A stretch of DNA of 64,000 nt from assembly GCF_003315795.1 (NCBI RefSeq), contig NZ_QMEY01000009.1, forward strand, positions 62,001-126,000, given 5' to 3'. Below are positions 16,003 to 24,133 of this stretch, piece by piece; within the stretch, counting starts at the first letter, position 1; each line of letters opens with the position of its first letter. Below the pieces are notes generated by a model. It was not told the DNA's origin and ran no database searches. It was given only the letters and a program-made list of their open reading frames with translations. The DNA is from Spongiactinospora rosea. GTDB taxonomy: Bacteria > Actinomycetota > Actinomycetes > Streptosporangiales > Streptosporangiaceae. A program made the translations under genes and the position numbers.

Positions 16003-16019
16003 GGGATGCCTAGTATCCC
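16003..16019 (+). promoter_or_regulatory. Rrf2 operator 2, spanning the MFS start codon
   Basis: GGGATgccTAGTATCCC shares 14 of 17 bases, including both arms and TAGT, with the site at 15469-15485. It covers the ATG at 16006, so the bound repressor would sit on the beginning of the coding sequence and may act as a roadblock to transcripts from upstream. Confidence 0.6.
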
Positions 16020-17226
16020 GATTAGCGAGTCACCGTCACGTACCGCGGAACCCTCCGGCACCGACGCCCCCGGAAGCAGCCGGGGGCTGGGAGGGACGGT
16101 CGTGCTGGCGCTCGGGGCGTTCGCGGTGGGGACGGACGCCTACGTCGTCGCCGGGTTCCTGCCCGGGATGGCGCGGTCGCTGGCGGTCTCCGAGGCCGCC
16201 GCCGGGCAGTCGGCGACGGTGTTCGCGGTGGCGTACGCCCTGCTCTCCCCCGTGCTGGCCACCCTCACCGCCCGGGTGCCGCGCCGCCCGTTGCTGGTGG
16301 CCGCGCTGCTCGTGCTCGCGCTGGCCAACCTCGGCTCCGCCCTCGCCCCCGACTTCGGCGCGTTGATGGCGACCCGGGTCCTGGCGGCGTTCGGGGCGGC
16401 CGGGTTCACGCCGATCGCGGGCGCGGTCGCCGCCTCCCTGGTCGCCCCGGCGCAGCGGGCCAGGGCGCTCGCCGTCGTGGTCGGCGGGCTGACCGCGGCG
16501 ACCGCGCTCGGCGTACCGCTCGGCAACCTGGCCGGCCGGATCATGGACTGGCGCGCGGCACTCGGTCTGATCGCCCTGCTCAGCCTGATCTGCGCGGCGC
16601 TCGTCGCGTTCATCCTGCCCGCGCTGCCGGGCGGCCCGCGCATTCCGCTGCGCAGGCGGCTCGCCGCGCTGCGCCATCCGGGGGTGCTGGCGGTGCTGCC
16701 GCTGAGCGTGTTCGGGCTGATGGCGAGCTACGGGCTGTACGCGTTCGCGGTGCCGCTGCTGCACGAACTCGGCGTGACCCCTTCGGCCGAGAAGTGGCTG
16801 CTCTTCCTGTACGGCGTGGGCGCGGTCGGCGGCAACCTGATCGCCGGGGCCGCCGCGGACAGGCGCGGACCGATCCGGGTACTCGCCATCGGGTACGCCG
16901 GGCTCGCTGTGACGCTGGCCGTGTTCGCCTGGGCCACCGGCGCGCAGGTCCACTGGCTGCCGCTGACCGCGCTGCTGATGATCGCGTGGGGCGCGAGCAC
17001 CTGGTTCCAGACCCCCGCCCAGCAGGTGCGGCTCATCTCCGCCGCGCCCGACGAGACCGCCGTGGTCGTCGGCCTCAACGCCTCGGCGCTCTACTTCGGC
17101 ATCGCCGTGGGCACCGGGCTCGGCGGCCTGCTGCTGCCGGTCGGCGTGCCGGTCGCGCTCGGGGTGAGCGCGGCGCTGGCCGTACTGTGCCTCGGGTACC
17201 TCGCCCTGACCCGCCACCACCGCTGA
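16006..17226 (+). CDS. MFS transporter, DHA1-type drug/metabolite exporter
   Basis: A 406-residue protein with twelve predicted membrane helices after a 26-residue polar N-terminus. DHA1 features include GTDAYVVAGFLPGMARSL in helix 1, the conserved loop 2-3 and AAFGAAGFTPIAGAVAASL around helix 4, and a G-rich helix 5 (AATALGVPLGNLAG). The Shine-Dalgarno AGGAAAGG supports the ATG at 16006. The Rrf2 gene immediately upstream and the shared operator suggest ligand-induced export of a toxic compound or metabolite. Substrate unknown. Confidence 0.87.
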   Translation: MPSIPISESPSRTAEPSGTDAPGSSRGLGGTVVLALGAFAVGTDAYVVAGFLPGMARSLAVSEAAAGQSATVFAVAYALLSPVLATLTARVPRRPLLVAALLVLALANLGSALAPDFGALMATRVLAAFGAAGFTPIAGAVAASLVAPAQRARALAVVVGGLTAATALGVPLGNLAGRIMDWRAALGLIALLSLICAALVAFILPALPGGPRIPLRRRLAALRHPGVLAVLPLSVFGLMASYGLYAFAVPLLHELGVTPSAEKWLLFLYGVGAVGGNLIAGAAADRRGPIRVLAIGYAGLAVTLAVFAWATGAQVHWLPLTALLMIAWGASTWFQTPAQQVRLISAAPDETAVVVGLNASALYFGIAVGTGLGGLLLPVGVPVALGVSAALAVLCLGYLALTRHHR

Positions 17227-17248
17227 CCTGGCCCTCTCGGGGTCGGCG

Positions 17249-18175
17249 TCAGGCAGCCGGGGCGAGGGCCCGCCACTGGGCCAGCGGGATGACGCGCGGA
17301 TCGTCGCCGAGTGCCTGGATGCAGACGTGGTCGGCCCCCGCGGCGAAATGCTCGTCCAGGCGGCGCCTGATGTCGTCCGCGTCGCCGTACGCGACCAGGG
17401 CGTCCACCAGACGGTCGCTCGCGCCGCCAGAAGGCCCGCCGGTGAAGTCGTCGTCGGTGAAGCCGAGCCTGCGCAGGCTGCCGCGGTAGACGTCACCGCC
17501 GACGTAGGCGTTGACGTGGACGGCGGCCAGGCGCCTGGCCTCGGATTCGTCCGGATCGAGTACGACGGCCTGCTCGACCGCCAGCAGCCGGTCCGGGCCG
17601 AGCACGTCACGCGCGGTGCGGGTGTGCTCGGGGGTGACCAGGTACGGGTGCGCGCCCTGGCTGCGGTCCCTGGCCAGTTCCAGCATCTTGGGCCCGAGCG
17701 CGGCCAGCACCCGGGGCGCGCGTGGCGCGTCCTCCCGGGGCGCGAACGCCGGAAGGACCGACTTCACCGTGTCGCGCACGCCGTCGAGGTCGTCGAGATA
17801 GGTGCGCATGGCCGTGTACGGCTTGCCGTACGCCGTACCGAGGAACGTCTCCACACCGAACTTGTGACTCGTGCCCAGCCCGAGCAGGAAGCGCCCCGGG
17901 TACGCCTCGGCGAGGCCGTCGGCCAGACCGGCGACGACCTGCGGGCGGCGGGCCCAGATGCTGGCGATGCCGGTGGCGAGGGTGAGTGTGGAGGTCGATT
18001 CGAGGGCGAGGGCGGCGTCCAGGAAGGGGTCTCTGACCAGGCCCTCGCTCAGCCACAGCGTGCCGTAGCCCAGTTGTTCCAGCTCGGCGGCGACATCGCG
18101 GGCCTGGCCCGGCGGGACGAAGCCGAGCGCGGAGGTCCAGACGCCGATCCGGCCGGTCCTGGGGATGTCGGTCAT
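17249..18175 (-). CDS. LLM-class F420-dependent oxidoreductase
   Basis: A 308-residue TIM-barrel protein of the F420/LLM superfamily. It starts MTDIPRTGRIGVWTSALGFVP, with LGYGTLWLSEG, LALESTSTLTLATGIASIWARRP near 70-90 and the phosphate-binding PGRFLLGLGTSHK near 110-122. This subgroup (TIGR03620-like) is expanded in actinomycetes that make F420. The ATG at 18175 with an upstream GGAAAGGA is chosen over a 20-codon N-terminal extension. It is convergent with the MFS gene. Substrate unknown. Confidence 0.87.
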   Translation of the reverse strand: MTDIPRTGRIGVWTSALGFVPPGQARDVAAELEQLGYGTLWLSEGLVRDPFLDAALALESTSTLTLATGIASIWARRPQVVAGLADGLAEAYPGRFLLGLGTSHKFGVETFLGTAYGKPYTAMRTYLDDLDGVRDTVKSVLPAFAPREDAPRAPRVLAALGPKMLELARDRSQGAHPYLVTPEHTRTARDVLGPDRLLAVEQAVVLDPDESEARRLAAVHVNAYVGGDVYRGSLRRLGFTDDDFTGGPSGGASDRLVDALVAYGDADDIRRRLDEHFAAGADHVCIQALGDDPRVIPLAQWRALAPAA

Positions 18176-18245
18176 GGCACGATCCTTTCCGGAGGCTTCC
18201 TCCGCAACTATAGGGAGGGTGCCTCCGGTTAGCAAACGTGTCCTT

Positions 18246-19226
18246 TCAGACGCGGCTCAAGGTCAGCATCGCGTCCCTTTCGAGGTGGGAGAGGTCGAGC
18301 AGGAGGTCGCCGGCCTGGTCCAGGTACGCGGCCGCACCGGTCTCACCGGCCTTCGCGATCAGGGCGGCCACGTCGGTCCACAGCGCGGCGGCCTCGCCGT
18401 ACAGGCGGTGGCCGGTGCGGATCTCGCCGCTTGCGACATGCTCGGCGCATTCGCCGAGGAAATCGCGGTACAGATTACGGAAAAGCGCGCCGCCGGTGCC
18501 GCCGCGTTCCATGAGCAGCGCGGCGTGTGGCAGGTGCCGCTGCGGGTCGTCGGTGCGCGACATCCATTTCCGTACCTGGCCCGCGGCCTTTTCGATGCCG
18601 CGATGTCCCAGGTTGGCGATGGGGGCGGCGAGAAATGCGGTGGCGCACGAGCGGATGGCGGGGACGATGCCCGCCTGCCAGGAAAGGGCGGGCGGGCCGG
18701 TGATGGTGAACGACCGGTTCTTCGCGGCCATCGGGCCGCGTTCGGATCTGGCCAGGGCGAGGTTGCCGAGAGTGGTACGCACCGCGCCGCCCTGCTGGTC
18801 GGTGTCGACCAGATAGGCGTGTTCGTCGTCATAGCCGTACATGGCGACGACGTGACCGCCGAAATGGACCTTCGTCGTGAAGTAGTCCAGGTGAAAACTG
18901 TCGAGTTGCAGGCCCACCGGACGGCCGGAATCGATGGCGGCGGCCACGTTGTGCCATGCCTTGCGGGCAGAGGTGGTCTCCGCGACCGAAAGGCCCAGGC
19001 CCAGGGTAGTGGCCAGGTTCTTGGTGAGCTGGAAGGGCTTCACCCGGCCCCCGAGAAGGGGGAGGTCCATGCCCTTGGCGTCCCAGTAGATGAAGGAAAG
19101 GCCGGAGCCGAGGCCGAAGAGCATGGGTTCGGAAAGGGCGAGCCCGGCGTGCTTCAGCAGCACGCCGAGCGCCGTGGTCTCGCAGTGCCGCATTCCGCGG
19201 GCGTCGATGTTCTCAAGAATGGCCAT
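18246..19226 (-). CDS. BtrH-like N-terminal domain protein
   Basis: A 326-residue protein matching the BtrH N-terminal/DUF4872 family. BtrH is the butirosin enzyme that moves an aminoacyl chain from an acyl carrier protein onto the aminoglycoside. The candidate papain-like triad is Cys15 (RGMRHCETTAL), His125 (HFGGHVVAMYGYD) and Asp141 (AYLVDTDQQGG). The C-terminal half is helical. No acyl carrier protein, aminoglycoside or peptide-synthesis gene lies nearby, so the native acceptor is unknown. It is followed upstream by the small family-X gene of XRE locus 2. Confidence 0.8.
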   Translation of the reverse strand: MAILENIDARGMRHCETTALGVLLKHAGLALSEPMLFGLGSGLSFIYWDAKGMDLPLLGGRVKPFQLTKNLATTLGLGLSVAETTSARKAWHNVAAAIDSGRPVGLQLDSFHLDYFTTKVHFGGHVVAMYGYDDEHAYLVDTDQQGGAVRTTLGNLALARSERGPMAAKNRSFTITGPPALSWQAGIVPAIRSCATAFLAAPIANLGHRGIEKAAGQVRKWMSRTDDPQRHLPHAALLMERGGTGGALFRNLYRDFLGECAEHVASGEIRTGHRLYGEAAALWTDVAALIAKAGETGAAAYLDQAGDLLLDLSHLERDAMLTLSRV

Positions 19227-19267
19227 GCGAGATCACTTCTTCAGGTAATTCGCGTGCTTCAAGTACT

Positions 19268-19489
19268 TCAAGTACGGCGGGCGCGGTGCAGTATGTCGGC
19301 CTGCTCGGCGAGCGCGGCCACGAGGTCGTCGCCGGTGAGGCGGGCGAGCTGGTGGTGTACGCCGAGCGCGCGTTCGGCCGAGTCCGGCGGGCGGTGCCGG
19401 GTCGCGAACCACACGCCCTTGAGGACGGTGATCCGCCAGCCCGGATAGGTCTGCCGGATGACCTCCAGCCGCCGATCGTCCGGCGTCAC
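19268..19489 (-). CDS. Small hypothetical protein in XRE locus 2 (family X)
   Basis: A 73-residue homologue of the protein at 10298-10531. Shared features are QTYPGWRI, GVWFATRHRPP and the C-terminal DDLVAALAEQADIL. The GTG start is fixed because the frame is closed upstream without another usable start. It lies between the BtrH-like gene and the divergent XRE/DUF397 pair. Function unknown. Confidence 0.7.
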   Translation of the reverse strand: MTPDDRRLEVIRQTYPGWRITVLKGVWFATRHRPPDSAERALGVHHQLARLTGDDLVAALAEQADILHRARRT

Positions 19490-19862
19490 GCGGCGGATCC
19501 CCGGGCCACGGCCGATAAGGACATCAGGGGGGGCATCGGCTCACCGGGAAGGGAGGCTCGGCCGTACCGGAGCCGCGGCACACCGGGGGGCCTGTCCTGC
19601 GGCAGCGGAGGGGCGTTGCACAGCACTCCGGCAGTGTAGGTCAACGGGCCGGCGATGGACGGACCGCCGGGCGTACGAGCATGGGCCCAGGTGGTGCGGC
19701 GAGTCGATATGTGTCATCGATGCCTTACTCTCTGTAGCTGAAACTGCTAGGGTCATGCTCGTATCCCCAAAGCGTTTTTGCAAGACGGAGCCCCACGTAA
19801 TACCTCAATCGCAAGGCAAGCACATCGCTCCCGCGCTACGACCCCCCTCAACAGGAGATCCC
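19490..19862. other. Divergent intergenic region of XRE locus 2
   Basis: 373 bp without a convincing gene. It contains the XRE promoter described separately and an ACAGGAG ribosome-binding site before the GTG at 19863. Nothing else stands out. Confidence 0.5.
19725..19753 (+). promoter_or_regulatory. Candidate promoter of the XRE/DUF397 pair
   Basis: TTACTC (19725-19730) and TAGGGT (19748-19753) are separated by 17 bp, giving a leader of about 100 nt to the GTG at 19863. Confidence 0.35.
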
Positions 19863-20714
19863 GTGCCATACAGCCCGACGGTGCGCCGCCGCCGACTGTC
19901 CTCGCTGCTGCGCCGACTCCGGCAGGACGCCGGGCTCCACGCCGACGAGGTGGCCCGGCGGCTCGAATGGACGGCCTCCAAGCTCACCCGGATGGAACGC
20001 AACGAATGGAAGCTGCCGAGCGTCCGTGACGTACGCGACCTCCTCGATGTCTACGGCGTCACCGACCCCTCTCTGCGCGAGGCGGTCATCGCCCTCGCCC
20101 GGGAGGCGCGTCAGCGCGGGTGGTGGGAGGAGTACAAGGACGTCTTCCTGGTCGGCGCGCTGCCGGAGTTCGAGACGGAGGCGAGCGAGATCCGCGCCTT
20201 CCAGGCCCTCCTCGTTCCCGGCCTGCTCCAGACACCCGACTACGCCGCCGCCGTGTTCCGCGGGGGCGGCCGGGCGATCGACGACGCCAAGGTCCGGCGG
20301 CGGGTGGAGGCCCGGATGGCCCGCCAGCAGATCTTCGAACGGAACGATCCGCCTGTGTTCAGGGCGGTCATCGACGAGGCGGCGCTGGCCAAGCACGTGG
20401 GCGGCGCCGACGTGATGCGCAAGCAGATCCTGCACATCGCGGACATGGCGACGCGGTCGCACATCGACGTCCACGTGGTCCCGAACGGCATGGGCGCACA
20501 CGCCGCCCTCGACAATCCCTTCACGATCCTGCGGTTCGCCACACCGGAGGACCCGAGCCTGGTCCATGTCGGGACGGTCGCCGGCGACCTGTTTCTGGAG
20601 AAGACGGACGACGTGCGGAGCTATACGCTGGCTTATGACCATGTACGCGCGTCGGCATTGAGCGCGGACGCGTCACTGGCGTATCTGGCCGAGTTGGCGG
20701 ACCGATTTCGGTAG
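19863..20714 (+). CDS. XRE-family regulator with DUF5753 domain
   Basis: A 283-residue member of the large actinobacterial HTH-DUF5753 family. The HTH spans about residues 8-65 (LSSLLRRLRQDAGL, ARRLEWTASKLTRMERNEW). DUF5753 follows, with the hallmark FQALLVPGLLQTPDYA near 120 and the DNPFTILRFATPEDPSLVHVGT block near 218 (key part FTILRF). Such proteins (WhiJ-like, Scr1-like) act with a DUF397 partner, here the next gene. The GTG with AGGAG upstream is the natural start; a longer open frame upstream is not conserved-looking. Likely controls development or stress genes, inferred from the family. Confidence 0.9.
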   Translation: MPYSPTVRRRRLSSLLRRLRQDAGLHADEVARRLEWTASKLTRMERNEWKLPSVRDVRDLLDVYGVTDPSLREAVIALAREARQRGWWEEYKDVFLVGALPEFETEASEIRAFQALLVPGLLQTPDYAAAVFRGGGRAIDDAKVRRRVEARMARQQIFERNDPPVFRAVIDEAALAKHVGGADVMRKQILHIADMATRSHIDVHVVPNGMGAHAALDNPFTILRFATPEDPSLVHVGTVAGDLFLEKTDDVRSYTLAYDHVRASALSADASLAYLAELADRFR

Positions 20715-20732
20715 AGGCGGGGGGCGGCGGTC

Positions 20733-20939
20733 ATGGCTTCCGTGGAGTCCGATGTGCTTTTCTGGCGCAAGAGCTCATACAGCGGGGCCAACAATTCCGA
20801 CTGCGTCGAGGTCGCGGCCCTGCCGGGCGGGGGGCGAGCGGTCCGCGACAGCAAGGACGTCCGGGGCGCGATATTGCGGTTCTCCGCTGCGGAATGGGCG
20901 TGGTTCGTCGGCACTATCAAGACCGGCGATTTCGGCTGA
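20733..20939 (+). CDS. DUF397 domain protein
   Basis: A 68-residue acidic protein with the DUF397 signature: FWRKSSYSGANNSDCVEVA, then VRDSKDVRGAILRFSAAEWAWFV, of which RDSKD is the key core. DUF397 proteins pair with HTH-DUF5753 regulators as in the WhiJ system of Streptomyces and are thought to modulate the regulator by direct contact. It lies 18 bp after the XRE gene in the same operon. Cytoplasmic. Confidence 0.93.
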   Translation: MASVESDVLFWRKSSYSGANNSDCVEVAALPGGGRAVRDSKDVRGAILRFSAAEWAWFVGTIKTGDFG

Positions 20940-21005
20940 CCGCAATGACCGCCCCATCCCCGCAGTTCGAGGCCATTTTGAGCAAGGCCCGCGTGCCCCG
21001 CAACG

Positions 21006-21086
21006 TCAGGTCAGGCGGGGGCGTGCCAGGGCGAGAAAGTCCGCCTTGAACGGCTCCAGGCGCTCGGCCAGGTTCCCCTCACACAC
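21006..21086 (-). pseudogene. Possible C-terminal remnant of a decayed gene
   Basis: A 26-codon frame ending NLAERLEPFKADFLALARPR has the amphipathic look of a genuine protein C-terminus but is closed upstream by a stop after only a few residues. It lies in a 206-bp gap that otherwise shows nothing. It could be the tail of a regulator or enzyme left after deletion. The parent was not identified. Confidence 0.2.
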
Positions 21087-21145
21087 CAGTCATCCCCAAC
21101 CCTCCCATTGGGGCGGCCGCCGACACCTGCCCGCCGCCCCTGAAA

Positions 21146-22288
21146 TCAGGTCGCGCACAGTACCGACTCGGCGGACTTGACCATCGCCGGACCGATCGCC
21201 GCCGTGTCCGCGACGCTGTGCGTGGTGGACACGGCGTACTGCGTACGCCCGTCGAACGACGCGAAGGTCATGGCGGTGAACCCCGCCGTACCGCCGAACA
21301 CCAGCGACCCCTTGAGCGTGCCCCCGCACAGGCCGCCGCCCCCACCGCTCTGCGGTGATCCACCGGGCCTTTCGGTGAGCACCTGCCGCAGCTCCGGCGG
21401 CAGCAGCCTGTCCTGGTGGAACGCCCGGAAGAACGCGCTGACGTCACGCGTCGTGGAGACCACTCCGCCCGGCGCGCCGCCATAACTGGCGTTGAACCGG
21501 TGCATGTCGCGCAGCCGCCCGCGCGAATCCGGGTAGTAGCCGTGGCCGTGCGGCCCCTCGATGCCCTGGGGCGGCCGGAAGGTGAGGTAGGTGTCGTTCA
21601 TCCGGAGCGGGGTGAAGACGCGCCGCTTGAGTTCGGTGGCCAGGGAACGGCCGGTCACCCGCTCGATGATCATGCCGATCAGGGTGTAGTTGGTGTTGGA
21701 GTAGGCGAACTTCTCGCCCGGTTCGCCGGTGCGGGGCTGGCCACGGGAGATCCGTACCAGGTCCGTCGGTCGGTAATAGGTGGTGAAATCGAATATATCG
21801 ACCGACGCGCCCCCCTCGCCGCCCGCCGGGTCGTTACCGAACCAGTCGGGAATGCCCGAAGTGTGCTGGAGCAACTGCCGCACGGTGATCTCACCGGCCC
21901 GTTCCACCAGGTCGCGCCTGGCCACTTCGGGCAGCAGATCGCCCAGCTTGTCGGCCAGGCCGAGGCGGCCTTCGGCCACCAGTCGCAGCAGTACCGTGCC
22001 CACCATCGTCTTGGTCTGCGAGCCGATGCGGTACCGGGACCCGGCGGGGATCGCGCCGCCTTTGCCACCGAGCAGCCGCGAGCCCGCAGACCCTTGGCCG
22101 GTACGCCTGCCGTCCACGTACAGCCCGGCGATGGCGCCGACCACTCCGGGGGTTCGCGCGAGTTCGGCCATGGCCCGCCGTACGTCGCCCGCCGGGCGTA
22201 CGTCCTGGGCGGCGGCGGGCTGGACGACGGCGAGGGTGAGCATCGCGCAGGCCAGCCCGACGACTCCGGCCCTTTTCCGGTACTTCAT
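21146..22288 (-). CDS. Secreted serine hydrolase, class C beta-lactamase/DD-peptidase fold
   Basis: A 380-residue protein with a signal peptide (KYRKRAGVVGLACAMLTLAV, cleavage near AAAQD). The catalytic SxxK is Ser90-Gln-Thr-Lys93 in RIGSQTKTM, and YSN is Tyr196-Ser-Asn198 in FAYSNTNYTLIG. The third KTG-like box is probably GGTAGFT near the C-terminus. This set is that of D-alanyl-D-alanine carboxypeptidase (R61-like), esterases and class C-like hydrolases. True beta-lactamase activity is not implied. Extracellular. No linked cell-wall genes. Confidence 0.87.
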   Translation of the reverse strand: MKYRKRAGVVGLACAMLTLAVVQPAAAQDVRPAGDVRRAMAELARTPGVVGAIAGLYVDGRRTGQGSAGSRLLGGKGGAIPAGSRYRIGSQTKTMVGTVLLRLVAEGRLGLADKLGDLLPEVARRDLVERAGEITVRQLLQHTSGIPDWFGNDPAGGEGGASVDIFDFTTYYRPTDLVRISRGQPRTGEPGEKFAYSNTNYTLIGMIIERVTGRSLATELKRRVFTPLRMNDTYLTFRPPQGIEGPHGHGYYPDSRGRLRDMHRFNASYGGAPGGVVSTTRDVSAFFRAFHQDRLLPPELRQVLTERPGGSPQSGGGGGLCGGTLKGSLVFGGTAGFTAMTFASFDGRTQYAVSTTHSVADTAAIGPAMVKSAESVLCAT

Positions 22289-22357
22289 CCAGATGGTCCT
22301 CTCATCGCGGGGTCGTGATTCGAGGACCTTTGTAGGAGTACGGCCGTTTCCTCCGTG

Positions 22358-22972
22358 TTATCGGGCGGCCGGTTTGTCCCACACGAGTAGGTAGCGGCGG
22401 AGCAGCAGGCGGCGCCAGCGACAGCCGGGGAGAGTAGCGCGGGCCGCTCTGCCCACATCGCCCCAGCTCATGGTGGGGTTCAGGGCGGGCATGCCCGCTC
22501 CGCTCTTGGGTCCGTGCCGCAACTGGTGCAGCCGGGTGACGACCTGCGCGGTGCCACTGATGATCCAGTCGAGCGGGGAACGGTTCTGGGCGAGACCGAT
22601 TACCACGAGCCGCCCACCCGGGGCGAGCAGGCGGGTCAGAGCGGCCATGGCCTGGCCGAAGTCGGCGTGGTGGACGACGGCGACCGCGCTGATGAAATCG
22701 AACTTCCCCTCCGGCAGCAGCCCCGCCGGGTCGTCAAGGTAGTCGGCCTGGACGAAGGACAGGCCGGGCACGTCGCCGTGTTGCGCACGGGCGGTCTCGA
22801 TGGCCCCGGGATGCCGGTCCGCCCCGATGACCGAGCCCGCCTTGGTGATCAGCTTGCGGGCCAGCAGGCCATCACCACAGCCGATGTCCAGGGCGTGCGC
22901 ACAGCCTTCCGGCACGAGCTTCAGCACGAGTCGCTGGTAATGGACGTTGTGATTCCAGTACGGATCGGCCAT
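22358..22972 (-). CDS. Class I SAM-dependent methyltransferase
   Basis: A 204-residue enzyme. Motif I is ALDIGCGDGLLARKL, the acidic end of strand 2 is VIGADRHPGAIETA, and motif post-I FDFISAVAVVHHAD is followed by LLAPGGRLVVIGL (motif III). MADPYWNHNVHYQRLVL is the usual N-terminus of this small-molecule methyltransferase group, so the ATG at 22972 is preferred over one ten codons upstream. No Shine-Dalgarno sequence is seen, and TATTGT just before suggests a leaderless message. Substrate unknown. Confidence 0.85.
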   Translation of the reverse strand: MADPYWNHNVHYQRLVLKLVPEGCAHALDIGCGDGLLARKLITKAGSVIGADRHPGAIETARAQHGDVPGLSFVQADYLDDPAGLLPEGKFDFISAVAVVHHADFGQAMAALTRLLAPGGRLVVIGLAQNRSPLDWIISGTAQVVTRLHQLRHGPKSGAGMPALNPTMSWGDVGRAARATLPGCRWRRLLLRRYLLVWDKPAAR

Positions 22973-23122
22973 CCGATCACAATAGGGGCGGACCTTGATC
23001 AATGCGGCGGAGTGCGGACGTCGGCCTGCTCGGGCAGCGATGCCCGGCGCCGATGCCGGCCGGTTCGGCTGGGACCGTGCGGTGATGGTACGGCCCGCCG
23101 CCCGGCAGGACGGCCTGAAGGG

Positions 23123-23749
23123 TCAGTGGGTGGTGAACCAGGTGCGGGCGAGGGTGGCCACGGATTCGAGGGCGCCGGGTTCTTCGAAGAGGTGGGTGGC
23201 GCCGGGGACGATTTCGAGGTGGGCCTCGGTGTGTTCGAGGCGGCGCAGGGCGGCGCCGTTGGCCTCGACGACGTCGGGGTCGTCGCCGCCGACGATGAGG
23301 AGGGTCGGGGCGCGGACGCGGGCGAGCCATTCGGCGGCGAGGTCCGGGCGGCCGCCGCGGGAGACGATGGCGGCGATGCCGGTGCGGCGTTCGCCGGCGG
23401 CCTGGAGGGCGGCGGCGGCGCCCGTGCTCGCGCCGAAGTAGCCGATCCGCAGGTCGGGGGCCTGTTCGTGGAGCCAGCCGGTGACCAGGTCGAGCCGGTA
23501 GGCCAGGAGCTGGATGTTGAAGACGTTCAGCCGGTCGCCGCTCTCCTCCGTGGTGAGCAGGTCGAACAGCAGGGTGCCGAGACCGGCCTCGTTCAGGACC
23601 TCGGCGACGTACTGGTTGCGCGGGCTGTTCCGGCCGCTGCCGCTGCCGTGCGCGAAGGCGACCACCATGCCGGCGTCCGGTGGCAGGACGAGCTGTCCGG
23701 GGAGCCGGAGCCGCATCCCGGGCAGCGCGATCTGGACGTTGTCCTCCAC
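23123..23749 (-). CDS. Alpha/beta hydrolase, dienelactone-hydrolase-like
   Basis: A 208-residue hydrolase. The oxyanion-hole region is VVAFAHGSGSGRNSPRN, the nucleophile elbow GYFGASTGAAAAL places Ser near 108, the acid is in LLIVGGDDPDVVE, and the His is in GATHLFEEPGA. The GTG at 23749 has GGGGAAGGGG upstream and gives the normal start VEDNVQIALPGM. Homologues are often fused to or next to phosphoribosyltransferase or universal-stress genes in stress islands. Here it is divergent from DUF1876. Substrate unknown. Confidence 0.85.
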   Translation of the reverse strand: MEDNVQIALPGMRLRLPGQLVLPPDAGMVVAFAHGSGSGRNSPRNQYVAEVLNEAGLGTLLFDLLTTEESGDRLNVFNIQLLAYRLDLVTGWLHEQAPDLRIGYFGASTGAAAALQAAGERRTGIAAIVSRGGRPDLAAEWLARVRAPTLLIVGGDDPDVVEANGAALRRLEHTEAHLEIVPGATHLFEEPGALESVATLARTWFTTH

Positions 23750-23848
23750 AGCCGTCCCCTTCCCCACATATGGGAGGTGACACGGCGTTTGCCGAGGTAG
23801 TACGGGGCAGGAGGGACGTACCCAGCCGAGGAGGGGGGTGTCCAGGTC

Positions 23849-24124
23849 ATGACGGAAAAGCACTGGAACATCGAGGTCAACGTGGTCGAGGACGAGGTCA
23901 ACACGACCGCGCAGGCCATTTTGACCATGCCGACCGGCGAGGAGCACATCGGCATCGGCAATGCCCGCCGCAACCCGTCCGACCGGCCGGTCGCCGTGAT
24001 CGGCGACGAGCTGGCGGTCGGGCGTGCGCTCGCCGATCTGTCCGGCCGGCTGCTCGGGCAGGGCGCGCGCGATGTGGCGCGGGTGTCCGGGCACGGCTCG
24101 GAGGCCACCGGCCGGGGCTGGTGA
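23849..24124 (+). CDS. DUF1876 domain protein
   Basis: A 91-residue protein with the DUF1876 pattern: KHWNIEVNVVEDEVNTTAQAIL, GIGNARRNPSDRPVAVIGDELAVGRALADLS, of which GxGxARRNP and IGDELAxxRAL are diagnostic. The fold is predicted to resemble a small double-stranded-RNA-binding-like alpha/beta domain, and members are common in actinobacterial dormancy or stress loci. Function is undetermined. It is followed after nine bases by the GT2 gene. Confidence 0.88.
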   Translation: MTEKHWNIEVNVVEDEVNTTAQAILTMPTGEEHIGIGNARRNPSDRPVAVIGDELAVGRALADLSGRLLGQGARDVARVSGHGSEATGRGW

Positions 24125-24133
24125 GAAACCCGG

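Noticed and set aside
21146..22288. True beta-lactamase resistance gene
   Set aside because: SxxK and YSN are shared with DD-peptidases and esterases, and the third motif is not a clear KTG. Resistance cannot be inferred.
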